This document shows, in pieces, positions 7,796 to 16,958 of a DNA stretch of 64,000 nucleotides. This DNA is from Holdemania massiliensis (lineage in GTDB: Bacteria; Bacillota_I; Bacilli_A; Erysipelotrichales; Erysipelotrichaceae): assembly GCF_022440805.1 (NCBI RefSeq), contig NZ_JAKNTK010000001.1, positions 3,100,001 through 3,164,000 of the forward strand, given 5' to 3'. The position numbers and the translations under genes are program-made. The notes below the pieces were generated by a model, which worked only from the letters and a program-made list of their open reading frames with translations, did no database searches and was not told the DNA's origin. Every line of letters begins with the position of its first letter. Position 1 is the first letter of the stretch.

Positions 7796-10431
7796 CGTTT
7801 TCCGTAACGGACACATTCAGCCAAAGTTTTACACAGCTGGGCAATATCCAGAGGTTTACTCACATGGGCGTTCATGCCTGATGCCAGAGCGGCTGAAATA
7901 TCATCGCTGAAGGCATTGGCAGTCGTCGCGATAATCGGGATAGCCAGGGCCTGCGGATGATCGGAGGATCGGATCCGCCGTGCTGCCTCATAGCCATTCA
8001 TAACAGGCATTTGAACATCCATCAGGATGGCATGATAGGTTTCCGGCTGCGAAGCCAGAAATTGATCTAATGCTTGCTGTCCATCATCAACACAATCCAC
8101 CTCGGCCCCATTCATCTGCAGCAAGGTAACGGCAATTTCCTGATTAAGAGCATTGTCTTCCGCCAACAACAGGCGGTAGCCGGCTAAAGGCTTGTCCGAT
8201 GTTTTCTGAGCTGAACCCCATGAAGAATCGGTCTGTTCGTTATGATCCAAAGCCTCTTTGATGGCGGCATAGACCGAAGACCGGTAGAGCGGTTTCGGCA
8301 AAAATCCATTGACTCCAGCGGCACGGGCTTCCTCCTCCACTTCCGAAATATCGTAAGCTGAAATCATGACAATCGGGACATCGCTGCCCACGATCCGGCG
8401 AATTCGCCGCGTTACTTCAACACCATCCATATCCGGCATTTTCCAATCGATCAAACACAGGTCAACATCTTGTCCCTGACGATGCATTTCTTTCACCCAC
8501 TGCACAGCTTCACTGCCGGACAAGCACCACTGTGCCCCAATTTTGATTTTTTCCAGCAGAACCGCAGTCTGTTCGCAGACCGTTTGCTCGTCGTCCACAA
8601 TCAATGCGTGCAAGCCTTGATTTTCGAAGTCGGGTTCAGCCGTCCTGCTTTCATCTCCTTTTTGAAATGGCAGGTCCACGATGCAGGTCGTTCCTTTGCC
8701 CGGCTCACTCTCAATCTGTATCTGGCCGCCCATTAAAGAAACTAAGTTTTTTGTGATGGACATACCCAAACCCGTTCCGCCGAAGCGTTTAGAAATTGAA
8801 GTATCAGCCTGTTCGAATGGCTGAAAAATACGGGTCACCGCTTCCTTATTCATCCCGATTCCAGTATCTGACAATTCAAAACGCAGCACATCCGCTGAGT
8901 TTCCGCTTTTGTGTCGGGATACATCAAGCTGGATTTTCCCGCCCGGCGGAGTAAATTTAACGGCATTGGAGCTCAGATTTAAAAGAATCTGGTTCAGCCG
9001 CAGTGAATCCCCGACAAAAACAGCATCCTCTCCAAACCCTTCCATCGTTTCAGTAAAAGTAATACCTTTTTCTTTTGACTGCGCATAAACGGTAGAAACA
9101 AAGCCGTTGACAATTTCAAAAATATCGAAAGGTTCATTCTGCAGCACCATTTTACTGCTCTCAATTTTGGACATATCCAGAACATCATTGATCAGCATCA
9201 GCAGATGCTTCGACGAAAAAGTGATTTTGGAAAGACAATCCTCTACGCGTACCGGATCCTTCACTGACGCTGCCGCAATGGTCGTCATGCCGATAATCGC
9301 ATTCAGCGGGGTGCGGATTTCATGGCTCATTCGCGAAAGGAAATCGCTCTTGGCCTGATTAGCCCGCTCGGCACTGATCATGGCTTCCTGCAGCGCCTGC
9401 CGGGAACGGACTTCCTCGGTTCTGTCAGAAAAAACCGTTATGATCTGGGGTGTACTCAAATCTCCCACACGGTAAATCCGGATTAGCATCCAAAGCTTTT
9501 CCTTATTCGGCTTTGTATATTCCACCAACGTTTCAAAGGGAGATGAAAATTGCGGATCAAGCATCCCTTCGCGCAGTGACTGAACATCGCAATTCCGCAT
9601 ATTCTGATATACAGTTTCAAAACTTTCCACCGAAATTCCAAGGATGCGTTCAATATTCAGTCCCCGGTAATTAATCATTCCGGTATTAGCGTCCTGGATA
9701 ATAAATGCATCATCAATACTCAGCGATAAATTATCAAATAACTTGCTGCGGTAGATCAGCTCTTTTCGCTGACGGTGCAGGACATACTGGGAAACCAGCA
9801 GAACTACGATCATCAAACCCATTAACAAAATCGAGCCGATCAAATTACTCTGCCGCAAGGCTTCCGCTGTTTTTCCATAGCCCACTTTTTTTGCCTGAGC
9901 GGTAGTAATGATCTGTTCTGTTTCGCTGAGCGCTTTATCATAAAGCGGCTGAAGGTGTTCGCGTGAATAGGCTTCGATCTCGGTTTCAGTCGTCGTCGGC
10001 TGCGCACAGAAATCCAGATAATCATTGCGAGCCCCCTGCAGCTCTTTCAGAGTTTCCTTTAATTGCTGAATATCAGAACTTTCTCCAAGGTACAGCTGTT
10101 CGATTTGAGCAATCGGTTCCTGGATCAGACGGTCGAGTTCTTCAAGATTCGCTCTGGCAAACTCCACATCCTCTAAACTAAAATGACGCTCCAGGCGTTC
10201 TGTCCTTAGACTCATTTCCGACACATAAAGCTTGACATCCCCGCCTGAAATCACCACCTCAAACGGGTGATTCGAAATAATCTCAGTCTGGTCTGCCAAG
10301 CGCGCAGAATTATTAATCGTCATCATCAAATAGCAGAGCATCAGCACAATAAGAATGCCCGTACTGATTCCGCTTATCCGCTGAGTGCGGAGCACCGACT
10401 TTTCCTTAGCCGGATCTCTTGTTTCCACCAT
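7792..10431 (-). CDS. Hybrid sensor histidine kinase with two receiver domains
   Basis: The 879-residue membrane protein has a TM helix at ~21-40, an extracytoplasmic helical domain, and a second TM helix at ~196-217. A PAS-like region follows (~230-335), then HisKA with FLSRMSHEIRTPLN (phospho-accepting His370) and HATPase_c with N-box NLSSNAVKF, SDTGIG and FGGTGLG. Two receiver domains complete it; their acceptor Asp lie in LIDWKMPDMDG and ILMDVQMPVMNG. There is no output domain, so the second receiver or an unlinked regulator must carry the output. The start codon lies five bases after the stop of a small membrane peptide gene, so the two are probably translationally coupled. The signal is unknown. 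Confidence 0.93.
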   Translation of the reverse strand: MVETRDPAKEKSVLRTQRISGISTGILIVLMLCYLMMTINNSARLADQTEIISNHPFEVVISGGDVKLYVSEMSLRTERLERHFSLEDVEFARANLEELDRLIQEPIAQIEQLYLGESSDIQQLKETLKELQGARNDYLDFCAQPTTTETEIEAYSREHLQPLYDKALSETEQIITTAQAKKVGYGKTAEALRQSNLIGSILLMGLMIVVLLVSQYVLHRQRKELIYRSKLFDNLSLSIDDAFIIQDANTGMINYRGLNIERILGISVESFETVYQNMRNCDVQSLREGMLDPQFSSPFETLVEYTKPNKEKLWMLIRIYRVGDLSTPQIITVFSDRTEEVRSRQALQEAMISAERANQAKSDFLSRMSHEIRTPLNAIIGMTTIAAASVKDPVRVEDCLSKITFSSKHLLMLINDVLDMSKIESSKMVLQNEPFDIFEIVNGFVSTVYAQSKEKGITFTETMEGFGEDAVFVGDSLRLNQILLNLSSNAVKFTPPGGKIQLDVSRHKSGNSADVLRFELSDTGIGMNKEAVTRIFQPFEQADTSISKRFGGTGLGMSITKNLVSLMGGQIQIESEPGKGTTCIVDLPFQKGDESRTAEPDFENQGLHALIVDDEQTVCEQTAVLLEKIKIGAQWCLSGSEAVQWVKEMHRQGQDVDLCLIDWKMPDMDGVEVTRRIRRIVGSDVPIVMISAYDISEVEEEARAAGVNGFLPKPLYRSSVYAAIKEALDHNEQTDSSWGSAQKTSDKPLAGYRLLLAEDNALNQEIAVTLLQMNGAEVDCVDDGQQALDQFLASQPETYHAILMDVQMPVMNGYEAARRIRSSDHPQALAIPIIATTANAFSDDISAALASGMNAHVSKPLDIAQLCKTLAECVRYGKR

Positions 10432-10436
10432 CTTGT

Positions 10437-10601
10437 TCAGCGCCTCTTTTCCAGGATGCGGCAGGTCATTAGAGCTGCCGGCACAGCGATCAAATCGGTT
10501 AAAAGAAAAGGAACAATTTCATAAAATTCCTCCTTCCGATCATTATTTTTTATACTTTTATCCAAGCGATGAGCAGCCCGCTCTATTTCCCATGCCTTCA
10601 T
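10437..10601 (-). CDS. 54-residue membrane peptide upstream of the hybrid kinase
   Basis: This frame, too short for a 60-residue cut-off, runs from an ATG at 10601 behind AAGGAAGG to a TGA five bases before the kinase start. It has a charged helix (MKAWEIERAAHRLDKSIKNN) and then a ~22-residue hydrophobic segment (IVPFLLTDLIAVPAALMTC) ending in basic EKRR, consistent with a single-pass membrane peptide. The kinase ribosome binding region lies inside its last codons. I do not recognise a family. A role as kinase partner is inferred from coupling only. Confidence 0.6.
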   Translation of the reverse strand: MKAWEIERAAHRLDKSIKNNDRKEEFYEIVPFLLTDLIAVPAALMTCRILEKRR

Positions 10602-10914
10602 CTCTGTTCCTTCCTTGATTCATCTATTTCATACAACAATATCGAATGATCAATGCAGCTTCCTGATTTGTTCTTTTTAAATCACGGTTCCAGTGTCTTC
10701 TGTTGATTTTTTCCATTCTGCCTGAACAAAACGTCGCATTTGAATCTGATTTGGATTCTGCGGTTATTTTTTTAGTTCAACTTTACTTCATTACCCTATA
10801 TTCGCTTGTCACCTCATGGGCTTAGACATCAGTAAGCTCAATTGTCCATATACCCATTTATTAGAGTATATCAAATCGTTTCTGAAATAGCAACCACTAC
10901 GCAAAGATACGCGC

Positions 10915-10943
10915 TGGAAAAGGCTTTTTAAAAATGTTATACT
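10915..10943 (+). promoter_or_regulatory. Promoter of the double-GntR gene
   Basis: TGGAAA (10915-10920) and TATACT (10938-10943) are 17 bases apart, with a TG extension upstream of the -10. The remaining 10602-10914 divergent region is AT-rich, with no further clear structure. Confidence 0.55.
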
Positions 10944-10987
10944 AAATTTACTATTCGCAGAATTCCCATAAAAATGGAGGCGTTATT

Positions 10988-12445
10988 TTGGAAAATAGAT
11001 TGGAATTATGCCATGTTGTCTATCATGTTTTACTGAATCAAATTCAATTTGGCGCTTATCATTGGAAAGACCGGCTGCCTACGATTGAGGAAACCAGCAT
11101 GCAGCTTCACGTATCTATGGATACTGTCCGGTCTGCTTATCTGCGTCTGAAACATGAAGGCATTATCTCGTTGTCCAAAAATGTCGGAGCCCGAGTCAAA
11201 GTTAATTATAATCATTTAGAAATGGAACAATGTATCCAAATGTTCTTTGCATCCCGAAAGACAGCAATGCTGGATCTGGCTTATTCCATGCGTCCATTAT
11301 TCGCCAAAGCTCAAGGGATCGGGTTGCGTTATGCTTCTTCCCAAACGCTCAAAGAGATTGAGCAGTTATCCGAGCAAAAAGAGGCCATCCCTCCCTACGC
11401 CATGCTGGAACATCTGAATCAAAAATACAGCGCTCTCGGCAATCCGCTGCTCATGCGCTTGGTTTGGCAGACCTTTATGTTTCTTCACGATCCATTCTTC
11501 AGCTTAAATGAAAATCTGCATTATTTTGATCAAACGACGGATTATCTGCCGGAGCTTTTAAAACATTGTCAAAGTGATGATGAATCTGCAGTCCAGCTTT
11601 CCATCAATCAATCGCTAATCCGTCTGGCAGATGCCCTTGATCAGTTTTACAGGACCAGAATCACCTATCCTACTCCAGAAAAAGAAATCGATTTTGAATG
11701 GAGTTCGTATAAAAAAAGTCAGCAGCTTCGTTATTCTCTGGCGATGGATCTGCTTCTTTCCATCAGCCGCGGCGTCTATCCTGCCGGCAGCCTGCTTCCT
11801 TCCCAAATTGAACTGGCTGAGCTTCATGGGGTTGGAGTGAATACCGTTCGACGAGCCTTAGAACTGCTTAGCAGCATTGGAGCAATTAAATCCGCAAAAT
11901 ATATCGGGACTCGCGTTCTTCCGTTTGACCAAGTAACAGAGAACAGCGACTTCACAAAACCGGTGCTTCAGCGCAGGTTATTAGATATGACAGAAAGTCT
12001 TCAATTTCTTGCCCTTTCCTGTCATGATGTTGCATTGACAACACTGAATGCCTTGGATGCGTCGGCCTTCCAAAATATAGCTGATGAGCTACGCGCCCAT
12101 AAACAACGGCGCAGAGGTGAGGTTTTATCCTATGTCGTCCTGAGTCTGATTGCGGATGCTGCTCCTTATCAAGCGATCCGGACAATCTACAAGGAATTGC
12201 TTCAGCAGTTTTTCTGGGCCTATGCACTATTGGGCATGAATGGAAGTCAGCATACTGTTAACGCTGTTTATGATCCATACTTTGATGACCTGATTCAGAT
12301 GTTAGAACAGAAAGAGAATTTACAGTTCGCTGCTAGGTTGGAACAATTAATTCATTACGAGTTCCAGCGAACGCAGAATACTTTATCTAAGCTTAATATT
12401 CCAGGTGCCGACAATATTCTTTCCTTCCCAGCAAATCCTGCTTAG
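10988..12445 (+). CDS. GntR-type regulator with two winged-helix domains
   Basis: The 485-residue protein uses a TTG start, chosen because GGAGG lies eight bases upstream. Residues ~5-75 form a GntR winged helix (DRLPTIEETSMQLHVSMDTV, then a GIISLSKNVGARV wing). Residues ~245-315 form a second one (AGSLLPSQIELAELHGVGVN, then IGAIKSAKYIGTRVL). The linker and C-terminal ~170 residues are helical, with no FCD, UTRA or aminotransferase signature that I recognise. A single chain with two DNA-binding heads is unusual. It stands alone, divergent from the kinase unit, so it could regulate that unit. Confidence 0.8.
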   Translation: MENRLELCHVVYHVLLNQIQFGAYHWKDRLPTIEETSMQLHVSMDTVRSAYLRLKHEGIISLSKNVGARVKVNYNHLEMEQCIQMFFASRKTAMLDLAYSMRPLFAKAQGIGLRYASSQTLKEIEQLSEQKEAIPPYAMLEHLNQKYSALGNPLLMRLVWQTFMFLHDPFFSLNENLHYFDQTTDYLPELLKHCQSDDESAVQLSINQSLIRLADALDQFYRTRITYPTPEKEIDFEWSSYKKSQQLRYSLAMDLLLSISRGVYPAGSLLPSQIELAELHGVGVNTVRRALELLSSIGAIKSAKYIGTRVLPFDQVTENSDFTKPVLQRRLLDMTESLQFLALSCHDVALTTLNALDASAFQNIADELRAHKQRRRGEVLSYVVLSLIADAAPYQAIRTIYKELLQQFFWAYALLGMNGSQHTVNAVYDPYFDDLIQMLEQKENLQFAARLEQLIHYEFQRTQNTLSKLNIPGADNILSFPANPA

Positions 12446-12563
12446 TCAATTCATTTCGTTTATTCTCTTAATAACGAATGACCGCTGATATTAAGCTGAC
12501 CTTCGATCTTCTCATGTTCTTTACAACAAGATTCATCTGGATTGATTCAATCAATATTTATAT

Positions 12564-12641
12564 CAAAAAAAATCCTCGATGCAGTAATTCCTGAAAGGTA
12601 GATCGCCTTCAGAGATTCCTGCAGTTACTGAGGATTTTTCT
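12564..12641. terminator. Bidirectional terminator between the GntR gene and guaA
   Basis: AAAAATCCTC pairs with GAGGATTTTT. Inside, CAGTAA/TTACTG and CTGAAAGG/CCTTCAG extend the fold. There are T runs on both strands, serving the two converging genes. Confidence 0.75.
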
Positions 12642-12648
12642 TGGTCAT

Positions 12649-14190
12649 CTATTCAAATTCAATCGTTCCCGGCGGCTTGGAAGTGATGTCCAGCAGCACC
12701 CGGTTTACATGCGGAACCTCATTGACAATCCGACTGGAGATCACGCTCAGAACCTCAAATGGAATATGAGCCCAATCCGCTGTCATCCCATCAATCGAAG
12801 TTACGGCCCGAATCGCTACGGCATAATCATAGGTTCTTTGATCCCCCATGACACCAACTGACTTCATATTGGTCAGTGCTGTAAAATACTGCCAGATGTC
12901 CCGTTCCAAACCTGCTTTTGCGATTTCTTCACGCAGAATCGCATCGGATTCGCGCACCATCATCAGTTTTTCCTCTGTGATTTCACCTAAGACACGAATC
13001 CCCAGACCTGGTCCTGGGAATGGCTGACGCCAGACCATTTCATCCGGCAAGCCCAGCTCTTTGCCCAACTGCCGCACTTCATCCTTGAACAGCGTATTCA
13101 GCGGCTCAATCAGCTGAAACTGCATATCTTCCGGCAGACCGCCGACATTGTGATGCGACTTGATCGTCTGCGCCGTCTGCGTTCCGCTTTCAATGACATC
13201 AGTATATAACGTACCCTGAGCCAGCCAGTGAATATTCTCCCCTTCGGCCAGCTTCTTAACCTCTTCGTCAAAGGTATAAACGAACTCATTCCCGATGATT
13301 TTCCGCTTTTGTTCAGGATCACTGACGCCCTTGAGCTTATCCAGAAATTTCTTCGAGGCGTCGATCTTTGTCAGATTCAGCTGCATGTTTCGTCCGAAAG
13401 TTTCCATTACGCTTTCAGCTTCTCCTTTGCGCAGCAAGCCATGATCAATAAACATGCAGTACAGCTGCGGTCCAATCGCCTTGTGAAGCAAAGCGGCGAC
13501 AACTGAGGAATCAACGCCGCCGGACAACGCTAACAGCACCTTATCCGATCCCACCTGAGCTCGAATCTTTTCAATCTGCATTTCAATGTAATTATGCATC
13601 GACCAGTTGTTCTGCGCCTGGCAAATTTCAAATACAAAATTCTTCAGCATAGCATTGCCAAATTCACTGTGCCGGACTTCCGGATGAAATTGAACTGTGT
13701 AGATTTTTTTCTCAGGATTGCTTGTAGAAGCAAATTCACAGGTAGAACTGGATGCATCCTTCACGAATCCTGGTGCCAGCTTGGACACTTGATCGCCATG
13801 ACTCATCCAGACAATCTGCTTCTTCGGCAGTCCCTTAAACAACAGGGAATCCGTTTCAATCTCAATCTCTGTCCGCCCGTATTCCTTGCTGTCACAGGAA
13901 CGGACATCCCCGCCGTTCATGTAATGCGTCATCTGCATGCCGTAACAGATTCCAAGAATGGGCAGTCCACTCTCAAAAATTGCCGGATCGCACTTAAAGG
14001 CCTGATCATCATATACACTGTTCGGTCCCCCGCTGAAAATAATGCCTTTGACATCTTCCAGCGCCTGAATTTCCGCCAGTGTCATGGTATTGGGATGCAG
14101 CTCACTGTAAACCCCGAACTCCCGAATTCGCCGGGCGATCAGCTGATTGTACTGACTGCCGAAATCCAGAACGATAATTTTATCAGCCAT
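12649..14190 (-). CDS. guaA: GMP synthase (glutamine-hydrolysing)
   Basis: The protein is 513 residues, full length for GuaA. It converts XMP, ATP and glutamine to GMP in the cytosol. It comprises a class I glutamine amidotransferase domain (GGPNSVYDD, nucleophile Cys in GICYGMQ, and the HPE triad part in FHPEVRHS), then the ATP pyrophosphatase loop LSGGVDSSVVAALL, and a C-terminal dimerisation domain ending KPPGTIEFE. The start at 14190 follows AAGGAGG. It lies downstream of the purine permease gene on the same strand, separated by a hairpin terminator, so it may be transcribed separately. Confidence 0.98.
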   Translation of the reverse strand: MADKIIVLDFGSQYNQLIARRIREFGVYSELHPNTMTLAEIQALEDVKGIIFSGGPNSVYDDQAFKCDPAIFESGLPILGICYGMQMTHYMNGGDVRSCDSKEYGRTEIEIETDSLLFKGLPKKQIVWMSHGDQVSKLAPGFVKDASSSTCEFASTSNPEKKIYTVQFHPEVRHSEFGNAMLKNFVFEICQAQNNWSMHNYIEMQIEKIRAQVGSDKVLLALSGGVDSSVVAALLHKAIGPQLYCMFIDHGLLRKGEAESVMETFGRNMQLNLTKIDASKKFLDKLKGVSDPEQKRKIIGNEFVYTFDEEVKKLAEGENIHWLAQGTLYTDVIESGTQTAQTIKSHHNVGGLPEDMQFQLIEPLNTLFKDEVRQLGKELGLPDEMVWRQPFPGPGLGIRVLGEITEEKLMMVRESDAILREEIAKAGLERDIWQYFTALTNMKSVGVMGDQRTYDYAVAIRAVTSIDGMTADWAHIPFEVLSVISSRIVNEVPHVNRVLLDITSKPPGTIEFE

Positions 14191-14217
14191 CGTTTTGCCT
14201 CCTTAGTTATAGAATTG

Positions 14218-14257
14218 AAAAGTGAATTAAAATAGCAGCTATTCTAATTCACTTTTT
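14218..14257. terminator. Terminator between the purine permease and guaA
   Basis: AAAAGTGAATTA pairs with TAATTCACTTTT around an ~16-base spacer. It lies between the permease stop and the guaA start and has T-rich flanks on both strands. Confidence 0.7.
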
Positions 14258-14312
14258 CCACGTTTATTTTACCATCGAAAGCTGTGGATTACCACAGAAA
14301 ATGATGGATGGA

Positions 14313-15626
14313 TCAGAGGATGAAATAAAGCATGAAGATGAGGTCGAGAATCCAAATAATCGGCCGAACTTCCTTCGCCTTGCCGCTGCCCAGCATCACT
14401 GCGCCATAAGTGATAAAACCTAACGCAATGCCGTCTGAAATGGAATAGCACAGGATCATCATGATGATCGCCATAAAGCCGGTCGAAGCATAGATGAAGT
14501 TGTCCCATTCGATGCCGCCCAGCTGCTGCGCCATCAAAATACCGACAACGATCAAAGCCGGTGCTGTTACCGCACTGGTCACAACCGACAGCAATGGAAA
14601 GAAGACAATCGACAACAGGAACAGAATTCCGGTAGTGACCGCCGTTAAGCCGGTCCGTCCGCCAACCTCAACCCCAGAGGTTGATTCAACAAAAGATGTC
14701 ACAGTCGAAGTGCCTAAGACCGCGCCGACACAGGTGCCGACAGAGTCCGATAACAAGGCTCTTTCAATATTCTCCAATTCCCCTTTTTCATTAACCAAGC
14801 CCGCGCGGTTAGCAACAGCGACCAAAGTTCCTGCGGTATCAAAGAAATCGACAAACAGAAACGAAAAGATCACAACGATGAAATCTTTATGGGCAAACAG
14901 TTCGCCAAAGCCGCTCATAAATGCTCCCAAGGTCGGCATTTCAAAGTTAAACTGCATGATTGAGCTTGGCAGCTGCGGCATATTCGCTATTCCGCACAAT
15001 CCGGCGATTACCCCGACAACCGCGGTTCCAATCAGTCCCCAGAAAACGGCTGCCGTGACTTTCTTGGCAATTAAAATTAAGGTAAGAGCCAGACCAAAGA
15101 TGGCAAGCAGCACCACCGGATCAGTCAGACTCCCTAAAGCCACAAACGTCGATTCGTTCGCAACAATGATCCCAGCGTTTTTCATACCGATAAACGCGAT
15201 GAAGAACCCAATGCCTGCACCAATTGCCAGTTTCAGCTGCTGCGGAATCGCATTGATGATCATTTTGCGCAGTCCGGTTACGGAAATAATAATGAAGACA
15301 ATCCCGGAAACAAAGACAGCCGCCAAAGCTGCCTGCCAGCTGTAGCCAAACTGCATGCATACAGTATAGGTGAAGAAAGCATTAACGCCCATGCCCGGTG
15401 CTAACGATACCGGATAGTTTGCCAGTACACCCATTAAAATCGAAGCCACACCAGATGCGATGGCTGTTGCCAAGAAAACAGACTGGACCGGCATTCCCGT
15501 CGCTCCCAACATACCTGGGTTAACCGCCAGGATATACGCCATCGCCAGGAAGGTTGTGAGGCCAGCCAGGATTTCTGTTTTGACCGTTGTTTTGTGAGAA
15601 GACAGCTTAAATAACTTTTCTAACAT
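14313..15626 (-). CDS. pbuG: NCS2/AzgA-type hypoxanthine-guanine permease
   Basis: The 437-residue polytopic membrane protein has about 12-14 helices. The AzgA-subfamily motif LAPGMGVNAFFTYTV lies near residue 75, and the DFFDTAGTLVAVANRAGL segment carries the conserved acidic substrate site. It also has the GTSTVTSFVESTSGVEVGGRTG loop. PbuG/AzgA proteins import hypoxanthine, guanine or adenine with protons. A guanine-type riboswitch with terminator precedes the gene, which supports a purine substrate and repression when guanine is plentiful. The exact base specificity cannot be read from the sequence. Confidence 0.92.
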   Translation of the reverse strand: MLEKLFKLSSHKTTVKTEILAGLTTFLAMAYILAVNPGMLGATGMPVQSVFLATAIASGVASILMGVLANYPVSLAPGMGVNAFFTYTVCMQFGYSWQAALAAVFVSGIVFIIISVTGLRKMIINAIPQQLKLAIGAGIGFFIAFIGMKNAGIIVANESTFVALGSLTDPVVLLAIFGLALTLILIAKKVTAAVFWGLIGTAVVGVIAGLCGIANMPQLPSSIMQFNFEMPTLGAFMSGFGELFAHKDFIVVIFSFLFVDFFDTAGTLVAVANRAGLVNEKGELENIERALLSDSVGTCVGAVLGTSTVTSFVESTSGVEVGGRTGLTAVTTGILFLLSIVFFPLLSVVTSAVTAPALIVVGILMAQQLGGIEWDNFIYASTGFMAIIMMILCYSISDGIALGFITYGAVMLGSGKAKEVRPIIWILDLIFMLYFIL

Positions 15627-15660
15627 AATTCCCCTTACTTTCTAAAAAAGCTCACCGCAA

Positions 15661-15775
15661 AATAAAAAACTTCCCCAAGACGGAAGCAAAAAGAAAAGCT
15701 TCCATCGTAGAATGGCGGTTATGGCCGCCATGTAGAAACTCCTGCGCCTGATCCCCAGGAATATACGGTGAACTT
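15661..15775 (-). promoter_or_regulatory. Purine (guanine-type) riboswitch with terminator platform
   Basis: The minus-strand leader of the permease folds as a purine aptamer. The elements are J1/2 TATATT, a P2 arm (CCTG/CAGG, loop ending CAGG), the near-invariant AGTTTCTAC (J2/3), a P3 arm ATGGCGG/CCGCCAT with loop CCATAA, and J3/1 TCTACG. The GG and CC of the two loops can make the kissing pairs. The C of TCTACG fits position 74, which specifies guanine or hypoxanthine. Downstream, GGAAGC can pair with GCTTCC (antiterminator), or CTTCC with GGAAG followed by TTTTTT (terminator, 15670-15686). P1 uses the same GGAA, so ligand binding should switch the gene off. Confidence 0.85.
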
Positions 15776-15786
15776 TTACGTTTGTC

Positions 15787-15815
15787 ATTATAACAGAGGT
15801 TGCTGAAGCTGACCA
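15787..15815 (-). promoter_or_regulatory. Promoter of the riboswitch-permease unit
   Basis: On the minus strand TATAAT (15787-15792) is preceded at 17 bases by TGGTCA (15810-15815), and lies just upstream of the aptamer. Confidence 0.65.
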
Positions 15816-16011
15816 GTATTTTTCCACGATTTCGCTGCTTTCCGATTCAAACAAAGAAGAGAAAGTCAGTTCTGATCAAAACCCTGGAAAGAATTGCAGA
15901 TTTCGCTGCGGCCGCATCACTTCTGATTGCACTTTCCAAACAGGCAGGCTACAATGAAAACAAATCGAAAAGCAGAAGGTGAATGCACCGTCTGTCGGGA
16001 AGGAGATTGTT

Positions 16012-16797
16012 ATGAAGAAACACATTACCGTCGAGGTTTGCTGCGGCAGCGTCGATGACTGTCTGCTTGCACAAAAGCTGGGAGCCGATCGGATTGAATT
16101 AAACCACGCCCTGGAATTAGGCGGAATGACGCCATCTATGGGAACATTCCTGGAAGTCAAACGTCAGGTCAGCCTGCCAATCTGTGTGATGATCCGTCCG
16201 CGAGGAGCAGGCTTTGATTATACCGAAGCTCAGTTCCAGGCCATGCTGAAAGACGCTGAACTCTTTATAGAACAAGGAGCGGACGGCTTGGTGTTCGGCT
16301 TTTTGAATGCTGATGGAAGCATTCATGAAGAACGAACCCGACAGATGGTTCAAGCAGCCCGCGGCAAAGAAGCCATTTTTCACAAAGCCTACGACAGTAC
16401 AAAGAATTTGGAAGAGTCATTAAAAACCTTGATCCGCTGTGGAATTACACGGGTACTGACCAGCGGCGGAGCTGTTTATCCGAATATTCTGGAAGGCTGT
16501 AAAGAATTGGGACGGCTTCAGGATCTTTATGGTGATCAGATTCAGATTCTGCCCGGCGGCGGTGTTCGTGAATACAATGCCCAGCAGGTGCTGAAGCTCG
16601 CGCATACAGGCCAGATCCATTTAACGGCAAAGAATACGCTGATCGATGAATCCACAGGTCATTATCCTACGAAGCAGGATCGCTCAGGGCTGGAATATCT
16701 GGCTGTCAGCGAAGGCAATCTGCAAAAAATTATGGAACAGATCCGCGGCTTCGATGATGAGAGTTCTGACACCCTGGCCACAATCTATCCAGGATAA
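16012..16797 (+). CDS. cutC: CutC family protein (copper homeostasis / TIM barrel)
   Basis: The protein is 261 residues from the ATG at 16012, behind AAGGAG; an in-frame ATG 11 codons earlier lacks a site. CutC motifs are clear: EVCCGSVDDCLLAQKLGADR near the N-terminus, then HKAYDS, LTSGGA and ILPGGGVREYN. CutC is a TIM-barrel protein linked to copper tolerance in early E. coli work, though its biochemical role remains uncertain. It is a single gene divergent from the purine permease, with no obvious metal-responsive operator. Confidence 0.93.
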   Translation: MKKHITVEVCCGSVDDCLLAQKLGADRIELNHALELGGMTPSMGTFLEVKRQVSLPICVMIRPRGAGFDYTEAQFQAMLKDAELFIEQGADGLVFGFLNADGSIHEERTRQMVQAARGKEAIFHKAYDSTKNLEESLKTLIRCGITRVLTSGGAVYPNILEGCKELGRLQDLYGDQIQILPGGGVREYNAQQVLKLAHTGQIHLTAKNTLIDESTGHYPTKQDRSGLEYLAVSEGNLQKIMEQIRGFDDESSDTLATIYPG

Positions 16798-16923
16798 ACC
16801 AGTTTCACTTTCAACTAAAAATAAAAGACTTTCTACCTGTTCCACTATTTCTGGTTAGCAGACTTGTAAAAGAAACATCTTTCATTTATTATGTAATTTT
16901 TACAATTTATAGCTGAAAATGAC

Positions 16924-16952
16924 TTGACAATCATTACTAATCCGTTTAAACT
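16924..16952 (+). promoter_or_regulatory. Strong promoter facing a region without an ORF
   Basis: A perfect TTGACA (16924-16929) lies 17 bases before TAAACT (16947-16952). It drives the candidate small RNA that starts around 16959, since no convincing protein-coding start follows. Confidence 0.55.
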
Positions 16953-16958
16953 AACTTC

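Noticed and set aside
10500..10545. Second start with strong AAGGAGG inside the 54-residue peptide gene
   Set aside because: The ATG there opens a frame of only seven codons before a stop; most likely chance.
13594..14495. Long plus-strand open frames opposite guaA and the purine permease
   Set aside because: They are antisense to highly conserved enzymes with all motifs in place and have no ribosome binding sites.
14494..15345. 283-codon plus-strand frame rich in Thr, Val and Lys
   Set aside because: It is the complementary strand of the permease; the composition is what antisense reading of membrane helices gives.
15800..15982. Open frame of 60 codons just upstream of cutC
   Set aside because: It has no ATG and no ribosome binding site, and it overlaps the -35 of the riboswitch promoter on the other strand. 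Its stop lies against the upstream non-functional ATG of cutC.
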